A DNA stretch of 64,000 nucleotides from Polaribacter ponticola (GTDB lineage: Bacteria; Bacteroidota; Bacteroidia; Flavobacteriales; Flavobacteriaceae), in contig NZ_JAOSLC020000003.1 in the NCBI RefSeq assembly GCF_026191475.2, positions 1,209,001-1,273,000 of the forward strand, written 5' to 3'. How positions within the stretch are numbered: position 1 is the stretch's first letter; each line of letters opens with the position of its first letter. Positions 52,674 to 61,339 of the stretch are shown piece after piece. Under the pieces are notes generated by a model. It saw only the letters and a program-made list of their open reading frames with translations, was not told the origin of the DNA and did no database searches. Both the position numbers and the translations under genes were made by a program.

Positions 52674-53282
52674 ATGGATTATTTGACAAAAGAAAAATAT
52701 ATTTCTCAATTAAAATTAAAATTTGAAAATTATTCTCAAATATCAGCAAATTCTTGGGCTCTATTAGAATCTATAATTACTTTTAAAGAAATAAATAAAG
52801 AAGAAATATTACTTAGAAATGGACAAATTGCAAAAAACATCTATTTTGTTTGCAAAGGAGCTTTAAGAGCATATATAACAGATTATGATGGAAATATTTA
52901 CAATAAAAATATTTTTCTTGAAAATAATTTTGCTGGATCAACTGTTTCTTATCTTTTAAATACGCCTTCTAATTTTACTCTAGAAGCTCTAGAAAACACC
53001 ATTCTTATCAGTATAGAATATAAAAAATACAGATACTTTATTGAAAATAATATTGATCTAAAAAATTTTTATATTGCTTATTTAGAAAATAATTGGGTTA
53101 TTGAAAAAGAGCAAAGAGAAGTTTCTATCGTTATGGAAAATGCTACTAAAAGGTATTTAGAATTACTCTCAAAACACCCTAAAATAGACAAAAGAATTCA
53201 ACAATTACACTTAGCATCTCATTTAGGAATTACTCCTACTCAATTAAGTAGAATTCGTAAAGAATTAAAAAATAAAAGCTAA
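52674..53282 (+). CDS. Crp/Fnr-family transcriptional regulator
   Basis: The 202-residue protein has a cyclic-nucleotide-binding fold (EEILLRNGQIAKNIYFVCKG, LRAYITDYDGNIY). The C-terminal helix-turn-helix reads LHLASHLGITPTQLSRIRKEL. No cysteine cluster is present, so it is not an Fnr-type oxygen sensor. The effector is unknown. It lies 71 bp before the nitroreductase gene and may control the three genes that follow. Confidence 0.88.
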   Translation: MDYLTKEKYISQLKLKFENYSQISANSWALLESIITFKEINKEEILLRNGQIAKNIYFVCKGALRAYITDYDGNIYNKNIFLENNFAGSTVSYLLNTPSNFTLEALENTILISIEYKKYRYFIENNIDLKNFYIAYLENNWVIEKEQREVSIVMENATKRYLELLSKHPKIDKRIQQLHLASHLGITPTQLSRIRKELKNKS

Positions 53283-53319
53283 ATCAACATATGTAAATGC
53301 CAACTTTCATTTCTTCATA

Positions 53320-53327
53320 TACTTTTG
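53320..53327 (+). promoter_or_regulatory. Candidate -7 box upstream of nitroreductase gene (TACTTTTG)
   Basis: It matches TAnnTTTG 26 bp before the start at 53354. It suggests the nitroreductase-transporter-acetyltransferase set has its own promoter after the regulator gene. Confidence 0.5.
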
Positions 53328-53353
53328 CCTTGTAAATTTAAAACAAAAGTATT

Positions 53354-53983
53354 ATGAACTATCTAGAAAACTTAAAATGGCGCTATGCAACTAAAAAATT
53401 TGATACTTCAAAAAAGGTTTCATATAAAGACTTAGAAAAATTAAAAAAAGCAATACAATTGTCTGTATCTTCTTACGGGTTACAATTGTATAAAGTATTA
53501 ATTATAGAAAATATTGCTTTAAGAGAAAGTTTAAAGCATTTTTCTTGGGGGCAAAATCAAATAACTGACGCTTCACATTTAATCGTTTTTTGCAATTATA
53601 CGAATGTAGAAAATAAACATATAGATGGTTTTATAGAATTAACATCAAAAACACAAGATATAGATATTACAAACCTTAACGAATATGGAAGTTTTATAAA
53701 GGGAAAAATAAAACAAATGACACAGTCAGAATTGTTTAATTGGACTTCTAAACAAACTTACTTAGCTCTTGGAAACCTTCTCAATGCATGTGCAGATTTA
53801 AGAATAGATTCATGCCCAATGGAAGGTTTTGAATCTGAAAAATATAATGACATTTTAGGTCTTTCGGAACAAGGATTAAACGCAGCAGTAATTGCAACTA
53901 TAGGTTATCGCTCTTTTGAAGACTATTCACAAAATCGTTCTAAGGTAAGAAAACCATTAAATAAATTATTCCAAACATTATGA
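53354..53983 (+). CDS. NAD(P)H-dependent nitroreductase-family oxidoreductase
   Basis: The 209-residue FMN enzyme of the NfsB type begins MNYLENLKWRYATKKFDTSK, with the phosphate-binding RYATKKFD pattern. SVSSYGLQLYKVLIIEN binds flavin, and YLALGNLLNACADLRIDSCP plus AAVIATIGYRS lie in the C-terminal half. It could reduce nitroaromatics, quinones or other electrophiles. Its stop codon overlaps the next start by four bases (ATGA), implying coupled translation with the transporter gene. Confidence 0.9.
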   Translation: MNYLENLKWRYATKKFDTSKKVSYKDLEKLKKAIQLSVSSYGLQLYKVLIIENIALRESLKHFSWGQNQITDASHLIVFCNYTNVENKHIDGFIELTSKTQDIDITNLNEYGSFIKGKIKQMTQSELFNWTSKQTYLALGNLLNACADLRIDSCPMEGFESEKYNDILGLSEQGLNAAVIATIGYRSFEDYSQNRSKVRKPLNKLFQTL

Positions 53984-54428
53984 ATCATACCTCATTATCA
54001 ATACTAGCAATATTAGGTGGCGTTTTTCTTGCTGCACAAGGCGGATTAAACTCTAACTTAGGCGTGTTACTAAAAAACCCATTATTAGCATCTGTAGCAG
54101 CATTTTTAGCAGCACTGTTTTTGCAATTGCTTTTGTTTTAATCAGTGTTAAAACTTCTTTAAATTGGGTAGAACTAAAACAAGTACCTGTTTATTTATGG
54201 TTTACGGGAGGTTTATTTAGTGTTTTAGGGATAAGTTTATACTATTATACAATTCCAAAATTAGGAATTTCAACAATGATATCTTTAGGGTTATTTGGTC
54301 AAATTTCATTTTCTATAATTGCTGGTCATTTCGGATGGCTAAATTTACCATTAGAGCCAATAACAGTTAAAAGAGGCTTAGGTCTTGTTATAATGATGTC
54401 AGGAATTATTTTAATAAATATAAAATGA
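53980..54428 (+). CDS. DMT-superfamily (DUF606/YdcZ-like) transporter, frame interrupted
   Basis: The first frame encodes SILAILGGVFLAAQGGLNSN and NPLLASVAAFLAAL and then stops. The -1 frame continues TVFAIAFVLISVKTSLNWVE, YLWFTGGLFSVLGISLYYY, ISTMISLGLFGQISFSIIAG and GLGLVIMMSGIILINIK. One base missing near 54105-54110 (sequence agcagcactg, not a long run) would restore 149 residues and five membrane helices. DUF606 proteins are half-size drug/metabolite exporters. The gene overlaps both neighbours by ATGA and was probably co-translated with them. Confidence 0.75.
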
Positions 54429-55174
54429 AAGAAGCAACAAATACAATAAAAGAGAATATCAAAAACTTAACTTCTCTTTGGACAACAGCAGGAAATGCTT
54501 TTAACTCGCATCAAAAATTACAAAATTTTGAATATAGCGAAATTAAGAATTCTGAATGGCCTAATAGAATATGGTTTAATCAATACATTACTCAAGAAAT
54601 AATAGATCAAATAAAAGAGAAAATAGCTGTTTCATCTTCAAAAATAACCGTACCTATTTGGAATATTTCTAACAAAAAACAAGATGTTATTCATGATGCT
54701 ATTTTAGAACTTAACAACTTTAAGGTAAAGTTCGAACAAATTGGCATGTCGTTAAAAACATCAAGTTTACACAATCTATCAGAAAATGTAAAAATCAAAC
54801 TCGTTTCTAATGATTTTGAGGCTAAAATTTGGTCTCAATTATTTAAAAATTCCTTTGGATATAAAATTAGTTGTGAGACGATAATTAACACCATCAAAGA
54901 CATAAATTATTATATAGCTTATCATAACAATACAGCAATTGGCACTGCAGCAACACATATAACCAATAATATAATGGGTATTCATTCTGTTGGTATACCT
55001 CCAGAAATGAGAAGAAAAGGTTATGCAGAACAGATTATGAAATTATTAATAAATACTGGAGTAGAAAACAAGTATGAGCTTATAACTTTACAAGCTTCTA
55101 ACATGGGAAAAAACATATATTTAAAACTTGGATTTAAAGAGGAGTTTTTGATAAAAAATTATATTCTACAGTAA
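54425..55174 (+). CDS. GNAT-family N-acetyltransferase
   Basis: The 249-residue protein has an N-terminal half with its own fold, probably a degenerate GNAT domain, and a clear acetyl-CoA site at the C-terminus. IMGIHSVGIPPEMRRKGYAEQIM includes the Q/RxxGxG/A-like pyrophosphate loop RRKGYA, followed by LITLQASNMGKNIYLKLGF, a classic GNAT end. The acceptor is unknown. It overlaps the transporter by ATGA and is last in the regulator-nitroreductase-transporter-acetyltransferase run, which suggests detoxification. Confidence 0.85.
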   Translation: MKEATNTIKENIKNLTSLWTTAGNAFNSHQKLQNFEYSEIKNSEWPNRIWFNQYITQEIIDQIKEKIAVSSSKITVPIWNISNKKQDVIHDAILELNNFKVKFEQIGMSLKTSSLHNLSENVKIKLVSNDFEAKIWSQLFKNSFGYKISCETIINTIKDINYYIAYHNNTAIGTAATHITNNIMGIHSVGIPPEMRRKGYAEQIMKLLINTGVENKYELITLQASNMGKNIYLKLGFKEEFLIKNYILQ

Positions 55175-55254
55175 AACAAAAAGGACAAACCTAAAAATTT
55201 GTGCTTCTTAACTTTAATTAAAGTTTAATAAAGAATTTAAAAAAATAACATCTT

Positions 55255-55641
55255 TTATTTTTCTAAAATTCTTGCAATATTAGGTTTAAAGTAATTTGGG
55301 CCCTTTAATACTTTACCATCTTCTCTATAAATTGGCATACCATCTTCATCTAATTTACTCATATTACTGCGTTGTATTTCGTTAAAAACTTCTTCTATTT
55401 TATCTTGCATACCATGTTCTATAATGGTTCCGCATAAAATATATAACATATCTCCTAAAGCATCTGCAACCTCAACCAAGTCATTGTTATTAGCAGCTTC
55501 TAAGTATTCTTCATTTTCTTCTTTCATCAACTCGAAACGCAATTTTTTTCTATCTTCTCCAATACTAGCAATTGGCTTGCTATTCATGTTTAATTTGAAA
55601 GCTTTATGAAATTCTGATACTGCTGCTATTTTATTTTTCAT
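55255..55641 (-). CDS. MazG/HisE-like nucleoside triphosphate pyrophosphohydrolase
   Basis: The 128-residue all-alpha NTP-PPase has the metal-binding EELxE-like block LMKEENEEYLEAANNNDLVE and the second motif VADALGDMLYILCGTIIEHG. The tail RSNMSKLDEDGMPIYREDGK and KGPNYFKPNI is typical of a small stand-alone family in Bacteroidota. It probably removes non-canonical or excess nucleotides. Confidence 0.9.
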   Translation of the reverse strand: MKNKIAAVSEFHKAFKLNMNSKPIASIGEDRKKLRFELMKEENEEYLEAANNNDLVEVADALGDMLYILCGTIIEHGMQDKIEEVFNEIQRSNMSKLDEDGMPIYREDGKVLKGPNYFKPNIARILEK

Positions 55642-55800
55642 TATTTTATAAAAATTTTGTAAAAAGAATATCTATTCTAGAAGTTGCTCCAAAAACGATG
55701 ACGTTCTTCATTAAATTTGTAATTTTGTCATCAACAATATATAGAAACTTTATGAAAACGAGAAGCTTCATAAAATCTATTATTACAAAACTTATAAAGA

Positions 55801-56007
55801 ATGGTTTTAGGTGCTTATTTTACTACAGGAAGAATTATTTTTATCATTTTTTTTGTGATCGTTTTTGGTTCATTAATAGTTTGGAGCTATAAAAAAGATT
55901 TTAAAAATCATGAACGCTATTACAAAAATTCAGGAAAAAAAGTAGCAATTTATGGCGGAATAATTATTGCTGTTTTTGTAGCTATCCGATTTTTGTTTGG
56001 TAATTAA
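55801..56007 (+). CDS. Small two-helix membrane protein, 68 residues
   Basis: The protein starts MVLGAYFTTGRIIFIIFFVI (helix 1), has a basic loop WSYKKDFKNHERYYKNSGKK and ends with helix 2 (AIYGGIIIAVFVAIRFLF). It is soundly spaced from neighbours on the opposite strand. The function is unknown; similar small proteins are common in flavobacteria. Confidence 0.7.
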   Translation: MVLGAYFTTGRIIFIIFFVIVFGSLIVWSYKKDFKNHERYYKNSGKKVAIYGGIIIAVFVAIRFLFGN

Positions 56008-56025
56008 GTTTTTCCTTTGAGTAGT

Positions 56026-56592
56026 TTAGTCAATTTTATTTGGGTATTTAAAACAATCTGTAGTATGGTCGTTTATCATTCCAATTGCTTGCATATAAGC
56101 GTACATAACGGTTGAGCCCACAAACTTAAATCCTCGTTTTTTTAAATCTTTAGAAATCGTATCTGACAATGCTGTTGTTGCTGGCACATCTTCTCTTTTT
56201 TCAAATTTATTTACAATTGGCTTATCATTAACATAACTCCAAATAAATTTAGAAAAAGAACCAAACTCTTTTTGTACATCCATAAATAAACCAGCATTAG
56301 TAATTGCACTTTTTACTTTTAACTTGTTTCTAATAATACCAACGTCTTGTAATAAAGACTCGTATTTATCTTCAGAGTAATTTGCTATCTTTATATAATT
56401 GAAATTGTCAAATGCTTTTCTAAAATTTTCTCTTTTATTTAAAACAGTAATCCAACTTAAACCTGCCTGAAAGGTTTCTAAGATTAAAAACTCAAATAAA
56501 ATAGCATCATCAAAAACAGGTTCTCCCCATTCATTATCATGATAATCTTGATACAATTTACTGTCTGTTACCCAAAAACACCTTTGCTTCAT
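56026..56592 (-). CDS. tag: DNA-3-methyladenine glycosylase I
   Basis: The 188-residue HhH enzyme removes 3-methyladenine from DNA. MKQRCFWVTDSKLYQDYHDN holds the start of the Tag zinc site (Cys and His near residues 5 and 18). EWGEPVFDD, LETFQAGLSWITVLNKRENF and the late FVGSTVMYAYMQAIGMINDH with the second metal ligands (His, Cys in DHTTDC) complete the family pattern. It is back to back with the DUF6146 gene. Confidence 0.95.
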   Translation of the reverse strand: MKQRCFWVTDSKLYQDYHDNEWGEPVFDDAILFEFLILETFQAGLSWITVLNKRENFRKAFDNFNYIKIANYSEDKYESLLQDVGIIRNKLKVKSAITNAGLFMDVQKEFGSFSKFIWSYVNDKPIVNKFEKREDVPATTALSDTISKDLKKRGFKFVGSTVMYAYMQAIGMINDHTTDCFKYPNKID

Positions 56593-56691
56593 TTATTCTA
56601 TTTTAAAGGATGAAATTAATGTTAAAAGAATTAAAAAACAATGGTTTATGGAATAATTTTTGCAACTTTACTTTTCATAAAACTTCTGATT

Positions 56692-57123
56692 ATGAAACTT
56701 TTAAAACAAATACTTATTCTTTTAACATTTAGTACTGTTATTTTGGCTTGCGGATCATCATCACTAAAAAAAGTATCAGAAAAAGAGGAACCTGTAATAA
56801 TTGAAAACGACAGTTTGGAATATCAAATTATAATTATTGATATTGGTTTTAACACTTTTTTAAATACTATAGCTAAACCAGAAGGATTTTATTCACAAGC
56901 ATATTTGGAGGCTAGAAACAGAACCTGGGTTCTTGTATGGAATAATAGAGTTAGAAACCCTAGTCAATTCGACGCAAGTATTTATGAAAATATTATTGAT
57001 TTTCAAGCAGGAATAAATTATGGCTATGAAGTAAATTATAAGCTTTTTAATTACTTTTTATTTGCTCAACAAAAATATAAAATGAATTTAGGAGGAGGAA
57101 ATAGAATTAATAGAATTAATTAA
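56692..57123 (+). CDS. DUF6146-like lipoprotein
   Basis: I place the start at 56692, where MKLLKQILILLTFSTVILAC gives a clean lipoprotein signal. An upstream Met at 56641 would only add a second hydrophobic leader. The body contains EYQIIIIDIGFNTFLNTIAK, FYSQAYLEARNRTWVLVWNN and FQAGINYGYEVNYKLFNYF, fitting the DUF6146 family of unknown role. It has 143 residues. The last 8 bases overlap the converging folA stop. Confidence 0.82.
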   Translation: MKLLKQILILLTFSTVILACGSSSLKKVSEKEEPVIIENDSLEYQIIIIDIGFNTFLNTIAKPEGFYSQAYLEARNRTWVLVWNNRVRNPSQFDASIYENIIDFQAGINYGYEVNYKLFNYFLFAQQKYKMNLGGGNRINRIN

Positions 57124-57610
57124 CTCTCTTTTGAAAACGTAAAAAACTATAATCAAATTTATTTTTATCATCAGCTTTAAAATCTTCTCTAGAAACTTCT
57201 TCCCATTTACCTAAATCTATTTCTGGAAAGTAAACATCTGCATCAAAATCTTTATGAACCAATGTTATATCTAAAGCATCTGCCAAGTCTTTTTTTATAG
57301 CATGAGTATAAATCTGAGCACCTCCAATAATAAAAATATGTTCATCTTCTTTTGCCAGTTCAATAGCTTCTTCTAAACTACCAGCAATTAAACAACCATC
57401 TTTAAAATAGTTATCATTTCTAGTAATAATAACTGTTGTTCTATTAGGTAAAGGTTTCCCTATAGATTCATAAGTGTTTCTACCCATTAATATATGATGA
57501 CCAGTTGTAGTTCTTTTAAACCTTTTTAAATCTGCTGGTAAATGCCATATTAAATCGTTGTTTTTTCCTAAAGCATTATTTTTTGCAATTGCAGCTATAA
57601 TAGTAATCAT
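57116..57610 (-). CDS. folA: Dihydrofolate reductase
   Basis: The 164-residue enzyme reduces dihydrofolate with NADPH. IIAAIAKNNALGKNNDLIWH contains the Met20-loop region, LPADLKRFKRTTTGHHILMG the substrate helix with the acidic residue (Asp at about 27), and HIFIIGGAQIYTHAI the NADPH-binding GG turn. thyA lies about 640 bp upstream on the same strand, the usual functional partner, since thymidylate synthase makes dihydrofolate. A perfect hairpin CATTAATTTT/AAAATTAATG sits directly upstream. Confidence 0.96.
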   Translation of the reverse strand: MITIIAAIAKNNALGKNNDLIWHLPADLKRFKRTTTGHHILMGRNTYESIGKPLPNRTTVIITRNDNYFKDGCLIAGSLEEAIELAKEDEHIFIIGGAQIYTHAIKKDLADALDITLVHKDFDADVYFPEIDLGKWEEVSREDFKADDKNKFDYSFLRFQKRVN

Positions 57611-57910
57611 CTGTTCTCATTAATTTTATGCAAAATTAATGTAAATGTTTTGAGATTTGATGTTTTTAAGAGTTTTTGAAAAAAAAATGCAAAACGAATA
57701 CGTTTTCGAAACCAAAAACTCTGAAAATCAAGCAAAAAGAAAATTCATTTATTTTTAAATTCTATAATTTAAAATATCTTTTTTTCTGAATAATTAATAT
57801 TTTACACACCCATATTATGAAACTGATAATTCTTCTATTTAATAGATAGGTTTTGTTTGATTAAACATTGTTCTTCTCTACTTTTACAGCATAATTTAAA
57901 ACACAAAATT
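57611..57910. promoter_or_regulatory. Structured 300-bp intergenic region between folA and the CBM48 gene
   Basis: This gap has no gene. It holds a perfect 10-bp hairpin CATTAATTTT (57618-57627) with AAAATTAATG (57632-57641). A second nested structure has AGAGTTTTTG (57669-57678) pairing with CAAAAACTCT (57713-57722) around AAAACG-AATA-CGTTTT (57691-57706). The rest is plain AT-rich sequence. The second structure may be a leader element or operator of either divergent gene. Confidence 0.5.
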
Positions 57911-58207
57911 ATGTCGATTAAGAAACAATTTTTAAAAAGCAAACCTGTATGTAAAGTTACATTTACTTTACCTGCTGAAGAAGCAAAAAGTGTTGCAGTT
58001 GTTGGAAGTTTTAATGAGTGGAATACTGATGCAACTCCTCTTAAAAAATTAAAAAACGGGTCTTTTAAGGGTACTGTTGATTTAGAAACTGGAAGTTCTT
58101 ATGAGTTTAGATATATTGTAGATGGTAAATATGTAAACGAATTAGAAGCAGATGGTTTAGCATGGAATGATTTTGCTGGAGCAGAAAACAGTCTTTTAAG
58201 TTTATAA
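57911..58207 (+). CDS. Small glycogen-binding (CBM48/isoamylase early-set) domain protein
   Basis: I place the start at 57911 (MSIKKQFLKSKPVCKVTFTL); the longer reading from 57857 adds an unlikely leader. The 98-residue protein is a single early-set domain: SVAVVGSFNEWNTDATPLKK, SFKGTVDLETGSSYEFRYIV and DGKYVNELEADGLAWNDFAG match the AMPK-beta/isoamylase N-terminal module. It probably binds alpha-glucans or acts as a small regulatory subunit; no enzyme domain is attached. It ends at a strong bidirectional terminator shared with thyA. Confidence 0.88.
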   Translation: MSIKKQFLKSKPVCKVTFTLPAEEAKSVAVVGSFNEWNTDATPLKKLKNGSFKGTVDLETGSSYEFRYIVDGKYVNELEADGLAWNDFAGAENSLLSL

Positions 58208-58214
58208 AACAAAA

Positions 58215-58247
58215 AAAGAGCTTTCAAAATATTGAAAGCTCTTTTTA
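58215..58247. terminator. Bidirectional terminator between the CBM48 gene and thyA
   Basis: Perfect 13-bp stem AAAGAGCTTTCAA (58215-58227) with TTGAAAGCTCTTT (58232-58244), a 4-nt loop, and A and T tracts on both sides. It serves the two converging genes. Confidence 0.92.
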
Positions 58248-59072
58248 CTATACTGCAACTGCTCCTTTTATATGTGGATGCGGATTATAATTTAACAACT
58301 CAAAATCTTCGAATTTAAAACTTTCAATATCTTTTATTGCTGGGTTTATTTTCATTTTTGGCAAAGGTCTAACTTCTCTAGATAATTGCAACTCTAACTG
58401 CTCTTTATGATTATTATAAATGTGAGCATCTCCAAAGGTATGGATAAACTCTCCAGCCTCATAACCACACACTTGAGCAATCATCATTGTAAACAAAGCA
58501 TAAGAAGCTATATTAAAAGGAACACCTAAAAATATATCTGCACTTCTTTGGTATAATTGGCAAGACAATTTACCATCTGCAACGTAAAATTGAAAAAACG
58601 CATGACAAGGTGGTAAAGCGGCTTTACCGTTTGCAACGTTTTCAGAAAAAGAAACTGAAGTATCTGGTAAAACTGAAGGATTCCATGCAGAAACCATCAT
58701 TCTTCTAGAGTTAGGATTATTTTTTAAAGTATCTATAACTTCTTTTAATTGATCTACCTCATCACTATTCCAGTTTCTCCATTGATGTCCATAAACTGGT
58801 CCTAAATCTCCATTTTCATCAGCCCAAGAATTCCAAATTTTTACACCATTTTCTTGTAGATAGTTAATATTTGTATCTCCTTTTATAAACCAAAGTAATT
58901 CGTAAATAATCGATTTTAAGTGTAACTTTTTAGTAGTTACCATTGGGAAACCTTCACTTAAATCATAACGCATTTGGTAGCCAAAAACACTCTTAGTTCC
59001 TGTTCCGGTTCTATCTCCTTTTTCGTTTCCGTTTTCTAAAACGTGTTTTACTAAATCGTGATATTGTTTCAT
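58248..59072 (-). CDS. thyA: Thymidylate synthase
   Basis: I place the start at 59072 ([20 protein letters not shown]), the normal ThyA beginning; the reading from 59108 adds a non-conserved leader. Motifs are [53 protein letters not shown], catalytic Cys in [19 protein letters not shown] and [19 protein letters not shown]. The protein has 274 residues. It makes dTMP from dUMP with methylene-THF, producing dihydrofolate for folA. Confidence 0.97.
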   Translation of the reverse strand: MKQYHDLVKHVLENGNEKGDRTGTGTKSVFGYQMRYDLSEGFPMVTTKKLHLKSIIYELLWFIKGDTNINYLQENGVKIWNSWADENGDLGPVYGHQWRNWNSDEVDQLKEVIDTLKNNPNSRRMMVSAWNPSVLPDTSVSFSENVANGKAALPPCHAFFQFYVADGKLSCQLYQRSADIFLGVPFNIASYALFTMMIAQVCGYEAGEFIHTFGDAHIYNNHKEQLELQLSREVRPLPKMKINPAIKDIESFKFEDFELLNYNPHPHIKGAVAV

Positions 59073-59127
59073 TCGAAAATGTATTCGTTTATTCTTTAAT
59101 TTATGCAACTCTAAACACTTATTGCAT

Positions 59128-60531
59128 TTATCCGATAATCATTCCAGCAATAGTTGCAGACATTAGTGATGCAATAGTACCACCAATTAAGGCTTTCATT
59201 CCAAATTCTGATAAAACTTTTCTTTGTCCAGGTGCTAAAGAACCAATACCTCCAATTTGAATTCCTATTGAAGCAAAATTTGCAAAACCACATAACATAT
59301 ATGTCGCCATAATAATAGATTTATTGTATGTTAAATGAGTAGCACTTGCTATATTTTTTAATTCTGCTAATTGTATATATCCTACAAATTCACTTGCAGC
59401 TAATTTGATACCTAGTAATTGTCCCATTAAAGCCATATCTTCTTTAGCAACCCCAATTAACCACATTAATGGAGCAAAGATATAACCTAAAATTGCCTCT
59501 AAAGAAAAACTAGCGTATGCTGTATTTTCAGCCATCCAAGTATTTAAAGAAGTTACATCTCCTACCCAACCTAAAATACCATTAATCATTGCAATAAATG
59601 CAACAAAAACCAACAACATTGCACCAACATTCATAGCTAATTGCAATCCTTCTGTAGTTCCATTAGCAATAGCATCTAAGACATTAGATCCTATTTTTTC
59701 TGAAGAAACTTTTACATCCGTATTAATTTCTTCTGTTTGAGGATATAAAATTTTAGAAATCACAATAGCACCTGGTGCAGCCATTACAGATGCTGCTAAT
59801 AAATGTTTCGCAAAATGTAACCTTAGCACAGGATCGTCTCCTCCTAAAAACCCTATATAAGCAGCTAAAACAGCTCCTGCAACTGTAGCCATTCCACCAA
59901 TCATAACCAAAAGCATTTCAGACTTATTCATCTTTTCTAAATATGCTTTAATTAATAATGGCGCTTCTGTTTGACCTAAAAATATATTACCTGCAACAGA
60001 TAGACTTTCTGCTCCCGAGATCTTTAAAACTTTTGTTAATGCCCAAGCCAAAACTTTCACTAGTTTTTGTATCAATCCTAAATAAAATAACAAAGATGTT
60101 AATGCCGAAAAGAAAATAATTGTTGGTAAAACTTGAAATGCAAATATGAAACCAAACTTATCCATATCTACAACTAAACCTTCAAAAAGAAATTTACTCC
60201 CTGCTCTTGTAAAGTCTAAAACACTTACAAAAACTCCTCCAATTGCTTCAAATATTTTTTGAATAAAAGGAACTTTTAAAACCCCAATTGCTATTGTTAA
60301 TTGAAAAGCAACTCCTAAACCTACAGTTTTCCAATCGATTGCTTTCTTGTTTGAACTAAATAAAAAAGCGATTATTAATAAAGAAATCATTCCTAAAACC
60401 CCTCTCCATAAAGTACTAAAAGAAAACCCTTGGCTTGGAATAATTTCAGTTACAGCAGAAACTGTTTCAGTATCTTGAGAAAAAATTGAAATAGAAAATA
60501 AACAAAAAACAACTAAAAGTATTTTTTTCAT
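59128..60531 (-). CDS. nupC: NupC-type concentrative nucleoside transporter (CNT)
   Basis: The 467-residue membrane protein begins with a signal-like helix ([19 protein letters not shown]), as in many Bacteroidota members, followed by about eight helices. Signature blocks are [80 protein letters not shown] and [20 protein letters not shown]. It imports nucleosides with Na+ or H+. It is 14 bp downstream of the bifunctional nuclease gene and 55 bp before thyA in the same direction, so nucleotide salvage and thymidylate genes are grouped. Confidence 0.94.
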   Translation of the reverse strand: MKKILLVVFCLFSISIFSQDTETVSAVTEIIPSQGFSFSTLWRGVLGMISLLIIAFLFSSNKKAIDWKTVGLGVAFQLTIAIGVLKVPFIQKIFEAIGGVFVSVLDFTRAGSKFLFEGLVVDMDKFGFIFAFQVLPTIIFFSALTSLLFYLGLIQKLVKVLAWALTKVLKISGAESLSVAGNIFLGQTEAPLLIKAYLEKMNKSEMLLVMIGGMATVAGAVLAAYIGFLGGDDPVLRLHFAKHLLAASVMAAPGAIVISKILYPQTEEINTDVKVSSEKIGSNVLDAIANGTTEGLQLAMNVGAMLLVFVAFIAMINGILGWVGDVTSLNTWMAENTAYASFSLEAILGYIFAPLMWLIGVAKEDMALMGQLLGIKLAASEFVGYIQLAELKNIASATHLTYNKSIIMATYMLCGFANFASIGIQIGGIGSLAPGQRKVLSEFGMKALIGGTIASLMSATIAGMIIG

Positions 60532-60545
60532 AATCAGTATTTATT

Positions 60546-61157
60546 TTATGAACGCTTACTAATTTCGTCCCTAATTTTAGCAGCCATTTCGTAGTTTTCA
60601 TCTTCAACTGCGTTATTTAATTGATTGTGTAATTCTTTAAGAGTTAAACTCGAAAAATTATCATCATCTTGTTTTACAATCTCTTCAAGTTCTAGAGATA
60701 TTTCGGTAGATTCTTGTTGATTTTCTAATTCCAACTCTTCCTCTACTTTTAAATAAATACCCGCTTTATCTAAAATGTTTTCATACGCATAAATAGGCGC
60801 ATTAAAACGAACTGCAATTGCTATTGCATCTGAAGTTCTTGTATCTATCACTTCTTCTTTACCCTCTTTTTCACAAACAAGACTTGAAAAGAAAACTCCA
60901 TCAACTAATTTATGAATAATTACTTCTTTTATATTTATTTTAAAACGATCTGAAAAAGTTTTAAATAAATCGTGCGTAAGAGGTCTTGGAGGTCTAATTT
61001 CGGTTTCTAAAGCAATTGCTATAGACTGTGCTTCGAAAGCTCCAATAATAATAGGCAAAGTCCTTGTTCCTTCCATTTCACTCAAAACCAATGCATAAGC
61101 ACCACTTTGAGTTTGACTGTAAGAAATTCCTTTAATGGTAAGTAGTATTAAACTCAT
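60546..61157 (-). CDS. Bifunctional nuclease-family protein (DUF151 + UVR motif)
   Basis: I place the start at 61157 (MSLILLTIKGISYSQTQSGA); a longer reading from 61223 has an atypical leader. The DUF151/BFN domain occupies residues 1-130 (ALVLSEMEGTRTLPIIIGAF, ETEIRPPRPLTHDLFKTF, VIDTRTSDAIAIAVRFNAPI). A UvrB/C-like interaction motif ends the protein (LKELHNQLNNAVEDENYEMA, AKIRDEISK). It has 203 residues. The family is named for plant nucleases, but bacterial function is not settled. It heads the unit with nupC. Confidence 0.92.
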   Translation of the reverse strand: MSLILLTIKGISYSQTQSGAYALVLSEMEGTRTLPIIIGAFEAQSIAIALETEIRPPRPLTHDLFKTFSDRFKINIKEVIIHKLVDGVFFSSLVCEKEGKEEVIDTRTSDAIAIAVRFNAPIYAYENILDKAGIYLKVEEELELENQQESTEISLELEEIVKQDDDNFSSLTLKELHNQLNNAVEDENYEMAAKIRDEISKRS

Positions 61158-61277
61158 ATATCCGTCAACAAAATATAAAAAAGTATATTTTAAACTTAAT
61201 TGTTTACTTTTTAGTGGGCACAATTTAATAAAAATAATAGATTGAAAACTTTTATTTCATTAGTTTTTAAAAAAGAA

Positions 61278-61309
61278 AAAACCTACTAGCTATTAGACCA
61301 ATAGGTTTT
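61278..61309 (-). terminator. Terminator after etfA
   Basis: AAAACCTA (61278-61285) pairs with TAGGTTTT (61302-61309) around a loop that can fold further. On the minus strand it is followed by a T-rich tract. It closes the etfBA unit. Confidence 0.7.
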
Positions 61310-61339
61310 CATTTAAAAAACAATGTTTGAATATTTGAA

